DNA of 64,000 nt from Amyelois transitella. Taxonomy: Eukaryota; Arthropoda; Insecta; Lepidoptera; Pyralidae. Position numbers and translations under genes: made by a program. Below are positions 1 through 11,000 of this stretch, piece after piece. A model generated the notes under the pieces. The model made no database searches, had not been told where the DNA came from, and saw only the letters and a program-made list of their open reading frames with translations. Numbering within the stretch: position 1 is the first letter of the stretch; every line of letters begins with the position of its first letter. The stretch covers positions 11,709,501 through 11,773,500 of the forward strand of contig NC_083505.1 of the NCBI RefSeq assembly GCF_032362555.1, given 5' to 3'.

Positions 1-69
1 TGATGTACACGAGAAACTCTCTGGATTTACATTTTGACATAAACGGTTTGAAATCAAACATTTACTCAC

Positions 70-170
70 CTTCATTTCCATGATCATTTCCTGAATTTCT
101 CGCTAAAGACTGAGCGCTGATATCATCTGACGCAACGGCTTCTCTAAGTTGTGGTACAAGGGAATCTTCC
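70..170 (-). pseudogene. Partial degenerate copy of myopic exon 10 in the next intron
   Basis: On the minus strand bases ~165 down to ~95 repeat the middle of exon 10 (226-425) at roughly three quarters identity. The peptide REAVASDDISAQSLAR here matches REAVTSDDITAQLLAR in the exon. The frame is open and ends in a GTGAGT donor at 69-64, but the only phase-compatible acceptor (TTATTAG, ~193) would leave a 32-base intron, too short to splice. A second, much shorter reading with acceptor CTTTAG would give an 11-codon exon. I treat it as a non-coding copy; it could be an alternative exon. Confidence 0.55.
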
Positions 171-225
171 ACAGATTTGAACAAAATGCTATACTAATAA
201 GATTCAAATTTAATTTCAAACTAAC

Positions 226-3200
226 CTTAGGCGTATGTTTTTCAATCTCCTGTTTGAATATTTCATTGGCATCCTCAGAGCTTCTTGCTAATAATTGAGC
301 TGTGATATCATCTGATGTGACGGCTTCTCTAAATTGCTGCACTAACGAATCCCTCTGGGTTTGCATCTCCTTGGCTTTGCCGACGACTCGGCGCATTTCC
401 ATCATAGTCTCCCGGTCTAGGCCTTCTACGAATTTATAGGAAAAAAATAGTAATTTCCAAGGCATCTTTAGAGTTATGTAAAGCAGTGGAGGTAACGCAG
501 ATTTAATCGACATTTGATTGAAGGCGGTCAACCCACCTGTTAGGTAGACAACCGAAATAAAAATTACTGAATCTTTTTTCAGCATAAAGATTTACGTGTT
601 ATGAAACATTTTAAATAGAAAATAATTCGTGATTCGGGTTCGTGACGGGTGATACTGATGCAGTTACATATTAAAACTAAAAATATTTTATTGTATTCTA
701 TAGCGGAATATATCCTTTTATTTTTCTCCTCGACAGCATCCATTTCAAACCAAGTTACAACAATGGTCAATATCTAGATATTTCCAAACCGGAAACAACG
801 CAGAGCCTTAAGCAAAGTTAACAAGATAATGATCTTTTGTGCTAACCTGAGAGACCTTGTGCAAAGTTAACAAGATAATGATCTCTTGTACTGACCTGAG
901 AGACCGTGAGGTCTCACATTTTCTCTCATATCCGTATATTTTTAATAGCACCTTCTGCCACAATGCTTCGGGGCCTGGGGTACGCCTTCCGACACTTTTC
1001 TTTCCACTTCGTCTTCTTCTTCAGTTTCAATACCATTGTTATTCCTAGCCAGGATTTCTTCATCCTGCCCCTTCTACCTGGACCGGGCGGACAAGAGATA
1101 ATGGTGATACTCACCAATGTTCTCAACGCTGGGAATCTTGGCTTGCAGCACGTCTAGAGGCTGGGCCAACAGTCGCAGGTTGGCGATGTGTAGGGTCATA
1201 GCTTTATGCAGAACCTGAATATAATAACTTGTTTAAATTGTAATTTACACAAGTTATAACATACATAATTCTCTTGTCGAGATTTTTACTTTAGTGATCA
1301 ATAGGAGAAAAAAAGTTTTTGCTTTGAAGAATTTTAGGAACTACATCACGTCCTTACGAGTTTAAAAAAATATTCTGAACAAATATGACCTTTTCAGGGT
1401 GGACTGGACACAAGCACTTTCAGCTTATACTGTCAAATTAAGAATCTTATTTCTTTAAAAAATATATTTCTGAAAAACGGTGCTCTTTTAAGGGTAGACA
1501 TCGACACTTGCCACGATCCCTGCATACTTCTTTCACTTCATCCACATAATAACTCACTTCATGCAAGCTCATTGTCATTGTACTTATGTTTATCGAAATC
1601 ATAACTAAAGTACCCCACCTGATTGCTCTCGGTGGTTCTGGAATGTGCCTCCTGGTACTTGTGGTACTCCCGAGTGTACTCCGTCTGCACCAGCGACGGA
1701 GGGCGGGGACCCATCACCTGTTGGAACTCCTTCTCTTTGCGGGTGTCCTCCTGATTTCATAGGAAATTTATATAGTTACGTATCTACACCTCAAATTGAC
1801 AATGGATTCATGTTTGATGTTTGATATTTTCTAAAGGTTCACGACTTGCGGATAATGGTTTTAGAATTTAGTTCACCTATTGTTGATTTAAAACATAAAC
1901 TATGGGATAAAGTTAACATTAAAATATTAATACAAAACAATAGTATAATAGCTATTATAAACACAATTCATATTTTTTTCATTAAGTTAATCATCAAATA
2001 AAAAGGTTAAACTTGCCTTGAAAGTCCCTTATTAACATGTATCAAGGAACAAAGATGTGGGAAAGGTAATCCAGATTCTTGTAGTTTTCTTAATAAAAAA
2101 TTCGGCAAATTGAAAGTTGAATTCGGTACCACGACCTCATATAGAATCGGTAAAGCTGAAGTTTGTTAACAAACCCCGGTGTCTTGACAGACACCGTGTC
2201 CTAATGACTTAGGACATCATTCTTTATTTAAATATCTTCATTACCTGTATCAATGTCTTGATCTCCGTCAGCATATGCTCCACATCACTGATGGTCTCAG
2301 CGAGACTGTTCATGGAGTCCACCAACGTTTGTATGACTTCCTGCTTGGCGTTCATTGCAGCACATCTGTCAACTATCTCTTGCGGAATCCTGTGAAAATA
2401 AATTCATTCATTCAAACATTCCTTTAATAAAAATCTAATATATAAAAGAGGAAAGTGATATGTGGTTTCCGGTACTTTGCTGTGTGGTGTCCGGCACTTT
2501 GGAATAGAACCACTCCATATCTTTGTCATGGATGTCGTAGAAGGCGACTAAGCTATAGGCGTTTTATAGTAACATGTACGCGTTGGCATTCTTTGGAAAG
2601 CGGAAAGATGCATTAGCCTGCCAAACCTACCCCTTCAGAGAAGAGTAATCATTTTATGTTTGTATGTTTTTTGAAATAACTGACTTTCTCGAATTCCTAT
2701 CAAACGAAATTTATATAAATAAAACAATGATTCAATCCCAGCTGTAAACAAGCCATTGAGTCATTACTCACATACGCTATTTGTGACTGTCAGTTTACTT
2801 TTGTTTATCTTATCAGTCAAAGACCGATTAGTGCCACATCGCTTTTCTTGTAACCAATATGCCTCAGCCTACTAGAGATAAGCAGAATATCGTGAATTAA
2901 TAAAACATATGGACCCAGACAAAGGAAACCATATAGGTGACAATACCAATATAAGTGCATTAATCCTTTGATGATCCCTTTAGTTAACCTACTTCAAAAA
3001 TGGATGAGGATTTCAATACAACCGCACTTTTGATATAGAACGTAAGCAAGATGAGGTCTAAGATGTTAAAAAAGTCCAAATAATGCCTATCCACTCTTGT
3101 CTTGCCTCTCTTATATATCATCAATATTCTCGATCAGTCAGATTTCTCTCGAGTATATTCGCCGACATTCAGTTTCCCTTCACCACTTTCAACTCTCACA

Positions 3201-6200
3201 ACTTTTGAATAGCTGAACCGATTTTAACCTAACAAGTCTCAGAACACTCGTACGTAAATCACCTTTAATTCAAGAAAAACTTAATTGAAATCGCATCTTC
3301 CGTTTGTGAGCTATGATGAAACAAACAAACAGAAAAGTCAAACTTATATCACCTCTCTTTTTCCGTCGGGGGTTAACAAAACGGAACTCACTTCTGCTCA
3401 TTCTGTATGACTTCAAGCTGATCCAACTGTAATGACGACATGAACTCCATCAGCTCCGTATTCTTGGCGTCCACCTGCGACATCACCTGCCTCAGGAGTT
3501 TTGCCTTCTCTTCGGAGTACAATGACGACGCCTCGTGAGCCCCCATAGGAACCAGACGCGAAAATATGTCGGGACCAGAGATCTGGTGGAGAAATATGGT
3601 GTGGTTATTATGTGGTTTAACTATAAAATCTGATACCCTAAAAAAAGACATTACTGGCAAGAAAATATCAAAGTGTAAAGGTTTGTTTTTTTTGTTTGGA
3701 AAGTCATTATTGCACATAAACCAGAATATGTATAACAAAACTATCTGTGCCTGCGACTTCGTCCGCGTAGAATAATTATTTTGGGCATCATTGAAGCCCT
3801 CAAGGATGAATAATTTTCCCCGTTTTTTTTCACATTCTCCCATTATTTCTTCGCTCCTAATAGTTGCAGCGTGATGTTATAAAGCCTAAAGCCTTCCTCG
3901 ATAAATGGTTTATCAACACAAAAAGAATTTTTCAATTTGAACCAGTACTTTCTGAGATTAGTGCGTTCAAACAAACAAACTTTACAGCTTTATAATATTA
4001 GTATAGATACAAAACAGTCCTTGGATAGTACACATAATGACAATGTAGAGAGAGACAATGTTGATAAAAATATGCAGTAATACCCATAATTAAGCTATCA
4101 AAAGCATTTTGGAATAGGACCACTCCATCCATGAATATCGTAAAAGGCAACGAAGGGAAAGGCTTCTAAACTTGCGATTCTTTTTATAGGCGAAGGGCTA
4201 GCAACCTGTCAAACAATATGAACCTGAATTCCATCCTAAGACGAACAGCTGAACAAAGCCTTTCAGTCTTTTGACCTTCAAAACTGTTAGCTCCGTCTAC
4301 TCCGCAAGTGATATAGACATAACTCTATCTAAAAGAAAGTGAGTAATCAAACTACTCACATCTGGATCGTTGTAATTAATCGGCAAAGATTTAACCAAGC
4401 ACACTGGTTTCAATTCCGTCAGCAGATCCTTATCCGGCACTTCTTCGTGGTAAATAAACTCGTTCTCATTCTTCGCTGCCTTCCGTTTACCTTCAACCAC
4501 GTCGTTGGTGAAGGTCATAGCCTCCTGGGTTATTTGAACTGGCTCTATGTACTTGGCAAGCTTCCTGGCTTCGGCCAGTTTTTCAACCGCTTGTTGATAG
4601 AAAGCTACCCGCTCGCCCATCTTCTGTTGTTCTTCAGCATGCATACCTGTAGATTTTATTAAGAGCATAAAACACTTTGGAAAAGAACCACTCTATATTA
4701 TTCCAATGGATGTCGTAGAAGGCAATTTAGGGATAGGCTTTTGAACTTGGGATCCCTCTTGCAGACGGAGGGCTAGCATCCTATGTAACCATTTGAATGT
4801 CAATTCCATCATAAAGCCATACAGATGAATGGGGCCTTTCAATGTTTTCAAGACTTTTGGCTCTGTCTACCCCGCAAGGGATATAGACGTGACTATGTAT
4901 GTTTGTATTATATTCTATTTAAACGCCTAGTCTACTTTGCTCTGAAATTAGTATTGAATTATGTCTGTGTCCCTAAAATATGACATGTCATAGTCTTGTG
5001 ACTATCTGAAAAATAATAGGCACTTCTTTTATGTTCAAAGCATCTGGGGTAAGTTTATCCATTGTAAGCCTACAAATATTGTGTATAAACTTGCGATGGC
5101 TTTGCACAGATAGCTTTTATACATTTAAACCTTAATCTTTAATCACTCTATTAAAAAAAGAAGGGTAGTTTTAAAGATATGAGCTTATCACCGAAAAGTA
5201 AACATACAAACAGGTTAAACTGAGAACCACCTTTTTTTTTAAGGTGGTTTAAAAATATATACTACTGGAATAAAACTAGAATGACACATCATACTCACCT
5301 TGATATAGGCAAACAATAGAGCCGATGTAAGCACATTTGAACTGAAGGTACCGATACCAATAGTTGTAGAGTTTGGTGCCAACAATCTCATGTACCGTGT
5401 CAGCTCCAGCAGATGGTCCGAGTAGACCCATGGAGTTTCGGTAGAATATAAGGACCTGGGTGGCCACAGCCCCTGAAAAAACAAATCTCATTAAAAACCT
5501 TTTTTTCTTTACAAGTACTGTCTGCAAATATTAAAAGTAGAATAAATGGATCCCTTGGATAGGCATGTCACATTATCTTCATTGTCACCTACTATAAAGT
5601 GAGATGGGAGACAAATGTCTAATCCAATAATGAATTTAAATAAAATATATGTTATGTATGATAGAATAACGCCAAAGATAATTTAAAATGCGAATTTGTA
5701 TCTTAAACACATTAAGCGCCATGGTACTTTTTGGTGTTTTTTATTTTATTTTTTGTTTGGAAATGTTAACAGATTTCATAGATTCATAACTAACAAGAAG
5801 GCAATTGATTTGTTTAAAAAAAAATTAAAACTTACCAACTACACTGGGTTTCTTGGTATCCTGGATGCTCTTATCAAGAATGCACTCTTGGGCTTGGGCA
5901 AAGCATATTTCCTGAAACAACCTCAGGATCTCTGATGACAGATCCACACCTGTTGGCTGAGGGTACTGCTCTCTAACATACTGAAATGCCCAGGCAGCAT
6001 TCTGGTATCTAGTACACGCAGCCTTAAGACTGTCTGCTGTTGTACGAGGCTCTGAAGCAGCCAGTTGAGTCAAAAGAGCCCCAATGTTGTGAAGTATACA
6101 AGCCATTTCGAAACGCAAGTCTGCTAGTGAACAGTTCATGTTGGCATAGAGGTCTTTCCTGAAAACATTACAAGTTTATTAAACTTCATAAGAAGAAATA

Positions 6201-6970
6201 ACCTTATACAATGTTACAGGTTACATATTGACAAAAGAATAATGGAAGAAACAAGAGATGAATTTATTCATTCATTCATATAATCATGTCTATCCCTTGC
6301 TGGGTAGACTATCATAATAATATATGTATTTGAGAATCATGTTGTTTGCTGGGACGACAGAGTCAACAGACTTGAAGACTGACAGGCCATGTTCAGCTCA
6401 GGCTCAATTATGGAGTTGAGATTCAATCCCTAAATATTGCCTATTGCCCAAGTTCATAAGATTATCCCTAAGTCACCTTTTACTACACCCATGGGAAAGA
6501 GATGGAGTGGTCCTATTCTTTTTTATATTGGTGCTGGGATCCACACTGCACAAGATATGAATCATGTTCTAAACAGTTTATATAGGTAGTTAATATAGGT
6601 AACTAACTCACCAGACAAAAGTGCAAGCAGCGGGTTGTCCTTTCGCCATTGGGAAACGGCTTTGCATAGCACGTAGCTGACAAAAGTATCTGTTCATTAC
6701 GCTAAGGCCCGTTATGTCACTAATCGGCCTCACGGCGGCCGACCGCAGGCCCTCGAGTTGATGCATCTCATTGCTGTAACTATCTGGATCCTCTCGATAA
6801 ACTTCAGATATATACTGAAGGAAAAACACAGAATTAGACAAAGAGATTGTACAAAAAAAATCTGTTTAGAAAGACCTACTTACCTGTTTAAGTTTAGGCC
6901 CGAAATGTGTACTTTCTGGACTCGACTTCAGCTCGAAGCTGAGCATCGGTAATTTAGGGACAGCTTCCAT
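226..6970 (-). CDS. mop: HD-PTP / PTPN23 homologue (myopic), 5' part of gene, 10 coding exons, partial
   Basis: Endosomal scaffold with an N-terminal BRO1 domain that in this family binds ESCRT-III/CHMP4 and helps sort ubiquitinated receptors. Exons, read right to left: 6884-6970, 6612-6814, 5836-6158, 5299-5472, 4360-4646, 3392-3582, 2245-2389, 1619-1750, 1115-1214, 226-425. All ten have GT/AG borders and the phases chain without a break, giving 614 codons from the ATG at 6970. Residues ~5-390 form the BRO1 domain (start MEAVPKLPMLSFELK; HAEEQQKMGERVAFY; SGPDIFSRLVPMGAHEASS, the last typical of HD-PTP rather than Alix). From ~370 on the helical V domain begins (EEKAKLLRQVMSQVDAKN; HKAMTLHIANLRLLAQPLD). 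The rest of the V domain, the proline-rich part and the phosphatase-like domain lie left of base 1. The start is chosen because it opens BRO1 with no in-frame ATG needed upstream. Head to head with the gene at 8025. Confidence 0.92.
812..908. repeat. Direct tandem repeat, about 49 bp x 2, in myopic intron
   Basis: The block starting GCAAAGTTAACAAGATAATG at 812 is repeated at 861 with a few changes; both end in ctgacctgagagacc-like sequence. It lies in the intron between exons 9 and 10 of myopic. Confidence 0.8.
1495..1575 (-). repeat. Degenerate LINE 3' fragment
   Basis: Complement resembles the C-terminal coding end of the RTE-like LINE seen cleanly at 7595-7833 (acttgccacgatc...cttcatccaca here against the reverse complement of that copy). 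Degraded, no tail and no target-site duplication seen. Confidence 0.5.
2161..2216. other. Three adjoining perfect palindromes in myopic intron
   Basis: 2161-2174 is a perfect 14 bp palindrome (GTTTGTTAACAAAC). 2177-2196 is an 8 bp stem with loop TGAC, and 2197-2216 is a second 8 bp stem, directly abutting, also with loop TGAC. Located between exons 7 and 8 of myopic. Function unknown; could be the structured end of an old mobile element. Confidence 0.75.
2481..2578 (+). repeat. LINE-derived short repeat (5' part)
   Basis: Starts with a diverged gtgccgtgtggttcccggcac-type head (gtgtggtgtccggcac), then aatagaaccactccat and ggatgtcgtagaaggcgac. The 3' half is missing. Confidence 0.7.
3180..3375 (+). 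repeat. Old LINE-type 3' fragment
   Basis: Contains tgaatagctgaaccgatttt near the left and cacctctctttttccgtcgggggttaac at the right, a pairing I know from many lepidopteran LINE 3' ends. No coding left. Within the myopic intron between exons 6 and 7. Confidence 0.45.
3743..4012 (+). repeat. Dispersed repeat ending tataatattagtatagat
   Basis: Begins near ctgcgacttcgtccgcgta and ends with attagcgcgttcaaacaaacaaac-like sequence plus tataatattagtatagat. A second copy of its right two thirds lies at 58338-58512. A common lepidopteran non-autonomous repeat; class not certain. In the myopic intron between exons 5 and 6, overlapping the sequence upstream of the exon 6 acceptor only. Confidence 0.65.
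4105..4322 (+). repeat. LINE-derived short repeat, nearly whole, diverged
   Basis: aataggaccactccatcc ... gctagcaacctgtca ... gctgaacaaagcctttcagtc ... ctccgcaagtgatatagac. Lacks a clean (ATGT)n tail. Confidence 0.75.
4670..4910 (+). repeat. LINE-derived short repeat, nearly whole
   Basis: Same family, from cactttggaaaagaaccac to ccccgcaagggatatagacgtgactatgtatg. It begins only 24 bases upstream of the acceptor of myopic exon 5. Confidence 0.8.
6278..6551 (-). repeat. LINE-derived short repeat, whole but diverged
   Basis: Reverse orientation: cataaatcatgtctatccctt-like tail end at left, catgggaaagagatggagtgg in the middle and a diverged cggcac head at right. In the intron between myopic exons 2 and 3. 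Confidence 0.75.
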
Positions 6971-8024
6971 GTTGTTGAGACTTAAATTATAGCCAAAACT
7001 TCACCGAAATCCCAAATATTATATTACAATGAATAAATTTCATCACAAATTGGTTTATTTCTTGAATGTCAATCAAATAGTGTCAAGCGAAGCTGTCTCT
7101 TTTTATCATTTTTGTTTTCGACGTTCGACTGTATAGGTAGGCATATCATAGGGAGGCGATTTATAAACGATAATCGACTCTATGTTTAAATAAAAGACCA
7201 TAAAAACTTTACTGTAGCTGTTGCTCACGACTTCGCACATGGATATTGTTGTTTAGCGCAAATCCTACGTAAACAGTCTTTTTCGTCGATGAATGGTATA
7301 AGGTAGGGTACCTATGTTTTTCTCAGTTCTCCTTAAAGACTTCTGACGTGATTTCAATTATTTGAGCTTTAAAATCGATTCTGTAGTTTTTGAGTTTATT
7401 CCTTACAAACATACAACAATATAAATCTTTTCTCTTTGTTAATAGTGTGAATATATTTCAGTATTTTGTACTGATTTTGCTACTTAAAGAACTTAAAAAT
7501 TGTAGTAGTCCACTCTATTTTACTACCAATATTAACAAAGAACATACAAAAAAAATATTTTTGCTTTGACAAGTACCTACTACATATCGATTTATACAAG
7601 GAGAGTGTGGAGGGAAAGGTCGGGGTGGGAAGACCTAGACGAACGTATCTTGATCAAATTAAGGACGTCCTGGTAAAGGGTCAGGTCAAAAGTACCCGAA
7701 ACCGCCGAGCTTGTATTAAGAGAGTTATGAATGTGGATGAAGCGAAGGAAGTATGCAGAGATCGACGCAAGTGGAAAGAGGTAGTCTCTGCCTACCCCTC
7801 CGGGAAAGAGGCGTTATTTTATGTATGTATGTGCATATCGATTTAAAATATCGATGTTTTGGGCTTGGATATTGACAACTAATTGACAACTAATGGTGTA
7901 AATTATAATATCTGTGTCTATGGTTGCCATATTGTTGCCGTTGCGTCTGCTGCGGTTGCAGATGCATTTGTTTATTTTTGATTTATAGGTACGATATAAT
8001 TTCTTGAAGCGTGAAAACCCAAAA
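6971..8024. promoter_or_regulatory. Divergent promoter region between myopic and the row-like gene
   Basis: 1054 bases separate the two ATGs. TATCGAT, the core of the DREF-binding element found at many insect housekeeping promoters, occurs at 7585-7591, 7836-7842 and 7849-7855. The first two are copies made by a LINE insertion between them. No TATA box stands out near either gene. That this region drives both genes is inferred from the head-to-head layout. Confidence 0.5.
7595..7833 (+). mobile_element. 5'-truncated RTE-like LINE insertion with target-site duplication
   Basis: Codes the C-terminal end of a LINE polyprotein (GKVGVGRPRRTYLDQIKDVL ... RKWKEVVSAYPSGKEA) and finishes in gtgattttatgtatgtatg-type tail (here gcgttattttatgtatgtatgtg). 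It is flanked by a perfect 12 bp duplication, CATATCGATTTA, at 7583-7594 and 7834-7845. Truncation at the 5' end plus the duplication show insertion by target-primed reverse transcription. It lies in the shared upstream region of myopic and row. Confidence 0.9.
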
Positions 8025-11000
8025 ATGAAACTGAAGAAACCAAAAGAAGATGTTGAAGTAATATATATTCATCATCCCTTTCTATCTTTCTTGACCTTTA
8101 GAATGCCGATGCCATTCACGTTTTCTCAATTTATTGCAGGATATACCGGAGGTTGTTCCTCCACAGGCGGAGATTATAGAAGCTGATCTTTATAAAAGGA
8201 CTTACTTTGGGCCAGATGTACCAACTTTGGAGCTGGAGTGCTGGGAAGAGGAGCTCTCGGAGATTCAACTACAAGCCTATAAAAACGCCGACGATGAATA
8301 CAAAAGTATTCAGAACAAGCTGGATGATATGGTAAAGGAGACTGGTGGTGAAATTGTCTATAATGGAGATCAGTTTACAGCTTACCAACTTCTTGGCAAG
8401 TGAGTATAAGAAACATATTTTTATTACCATGTTAAAACCTAAGCATCATTATCAGGTTATCAGCAAAGGTGTATGATCTTGTCCAACCAATTATTTTAAT
8501 TTTGAAAGTTAATTTAGTGTTGTTTTGTTATCCTTGATACACCTGGTCTTTTTAATAAAAGACATTGTGCTAGTACATACCTTATTCTTATAGATTCTTA
8601 TTTGTGTTTTTAATTAAAGTAAGTATGTGATATAATATCATTACTTTACTGTTTTTTGTTACAATAAGTATTAAAAATAGAATTTATTTCACTATTTATT
8701 GTAAAAATAAATCATAAAAATCATGACAGGATAATGGAAAGTTACATCTTAATCTACATATGAAGAACACACTATGAAGAACTGGTGTTATTAATTTTAA
8801 TTTAGATTCATAATAGTCAATTAAAAGAAATTTGAAATACTGGTATGATTTCTTTGTATAGTTTTTATCAGTGAACAGTTTAACACCAATAAATATGTTA
8901 AAATCTCATGTAATTTTAATGATAATTAATACATAAATAAATGTCTATTCCCAGTTGTCACCACTTCCTTTTTTTATGGTTATAGTTTTCAATTTCAAGT
9001 ACATGGGTTAACAATATGAATAATTACTAAAGACAGGTATTTAAAAGTTGATTTTTATCGATAAAGATTTACATTGAAAGTGACTGCGCACCAGAGTCAG
9101 CTATCAGACAATATTTATGTAATTATAAATGTCCTGTCCAATATTTGAAAATGTATTAGTTTCAAACATTTTGATTGTTTACAGACAGCCAGTGTTGAAG
9201 GATTTGGAGAGGCAGAGTGCTGAAATCCTGAGGTCTAGATCTCGATCATTATCTATATCTAAGGAAAAACCTAAAGGAAGAGGTTTGTAATCTATTTAAT
9301 AGCATGAATACTAAACTTTCAAGGTTTTTTTTAACTAAGTTCTTTAAGAATTGCAAATCCCATAGAGTGACACGCGCGGCGCCCTTTTTATAGCGTGAAT
9401 GAAAAACAATAGCGTAATAGTTACGCTTTTTATTATGACATGAAATGTGACAGCAATAGTTTTTATTTCGCGCGATAAAATAGGCGTCGTGCGTGCCTTG
9501 CTACAGGAGCAGGAGAACATTTTAGTAAATTCAAATATAAAATAAAAAATTAAATAGGTAAAACACTAAAATGTTTGTAAGTTTTATATGGATGATATAT
9601 TTAACTATATACTTATTCTTAAAAAACACATTAGGTATAATTATCTATTATGAACTCACAGGTCGCCCAAAGAAGTTCAGAGATGAAGACCGTAATTACT
9701 CTCCATCACCCGAACGCGCAAAATCGCCTGTTGACACTCGCCACAAGAAGAAAAAGAAGAGACGGGAAGAGAAGGAAAGGGAGAAAGAAAAAGATACCAA
9801 AACAAAGGACAAGACGCTTGCCCCATCCAGTAAGCTTGATTACATGATTATTTGGATTTTTCTTTCAGCCACTTTATTATATTTTCCAATGATAGTTGAG
9901 TATTTTGGAGGTAAAAGCTATCATTGCTTTTTTTTTTGACGTTAAACGGGACAGCTTTCATTTTTCGCGCGATAAAAACAGGTCGCGCGTTCTATGCTAG
10001 AGGTGGTGCAGCTGTCATTGTTATATAAGCATTTTAAATTTAAATGTAACTACTTGATGTCGTTTGAATGAAAAAAAAAATTTTTTTTTCTCTATTCTAT
10101 TATGTCTCTTTTCTGCAGCGATAGTCAGAGAATGTCTTTTCAATTGTCTCAAGTTTTGTGTACACCTTTTTTCTTCATTTTCAATTCCATATTTTAATTT
10201 GACAATATATTTGTTACTGCTTCTTCTGCACTGACGCCTTGGAAGCGGCAGTAAACTTAGGTTAAAGTAATTTGACGTCAACCAATGCTGTGAAACCAAA
10301 AGATTTGACTATTATTAAGTGATATGAAGTATAATGAATAAAAATTTTTGAATTTTGAAGCTATATATGTTTAGTTTTAACAGGATGATACCATTTATTA
10401 AGTTAAATTGATTTGGTCTTATTAATATTTCAGATGTACACAGTGTGGTGACCAATGTACGTCCGTCAGAAGCCACCGCTATTGGTGGCTTGTTAACTGG
10501 CAGTGCTACCAAGGCTACGGCTATCGTGGACCTCACCAAAGATGACGGCAGCAAGAATGTGGCCGATTCGCGGGAAGTTTCATTCAATAAGCTGCAAGGT
10601 GAGAAGTTATTACTTAACTTTTAGGGTTCCTTAGTTAACAAGGAACCATTTTAGTGTCGCCTATGTCTGTCTGTCTGTCTCTTGTTTTTCTCAGAGACTA
10701 TAAATATTAGAAAGTTCGTTTTTAGATATTAATCAGTGTGAACTAAAAGTTGGCATTCCGATTACGGAACCCTCCAATGCGCTTGGCCCGACACGCACTT
10801 GACATTTATTTGATTTTTTTTGGACCCCTCATTGATTGACCAGCCGTAAAATAAGTTTGTGGTTTGTGTAACAGAAAACTGACTCATCACATAGGATGAC
10901 ATCCACAAGATGAGGTTCCACTTTCCTCAAAACTACATAGTACTTAATTTATCTTACTTAATAGTTTTTTAAGTTGAAATTTGGTAAAATGTATCCAGTT

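Noticed and set aside
70..102. 11-codon microexon REIQEMIMEMK of myopic
   Set aside because: It has an acceptor-like CTTTAG and a GTGAGT donor in phase 0, but the peptide does not resemble what follows this point in HD-PTP proteins.
7607..7846. Host gene of 79 residues upstream of row
   Set aside because: It is the C-terminal end of an RTE-like LINE, bounded by a target-site duplication.
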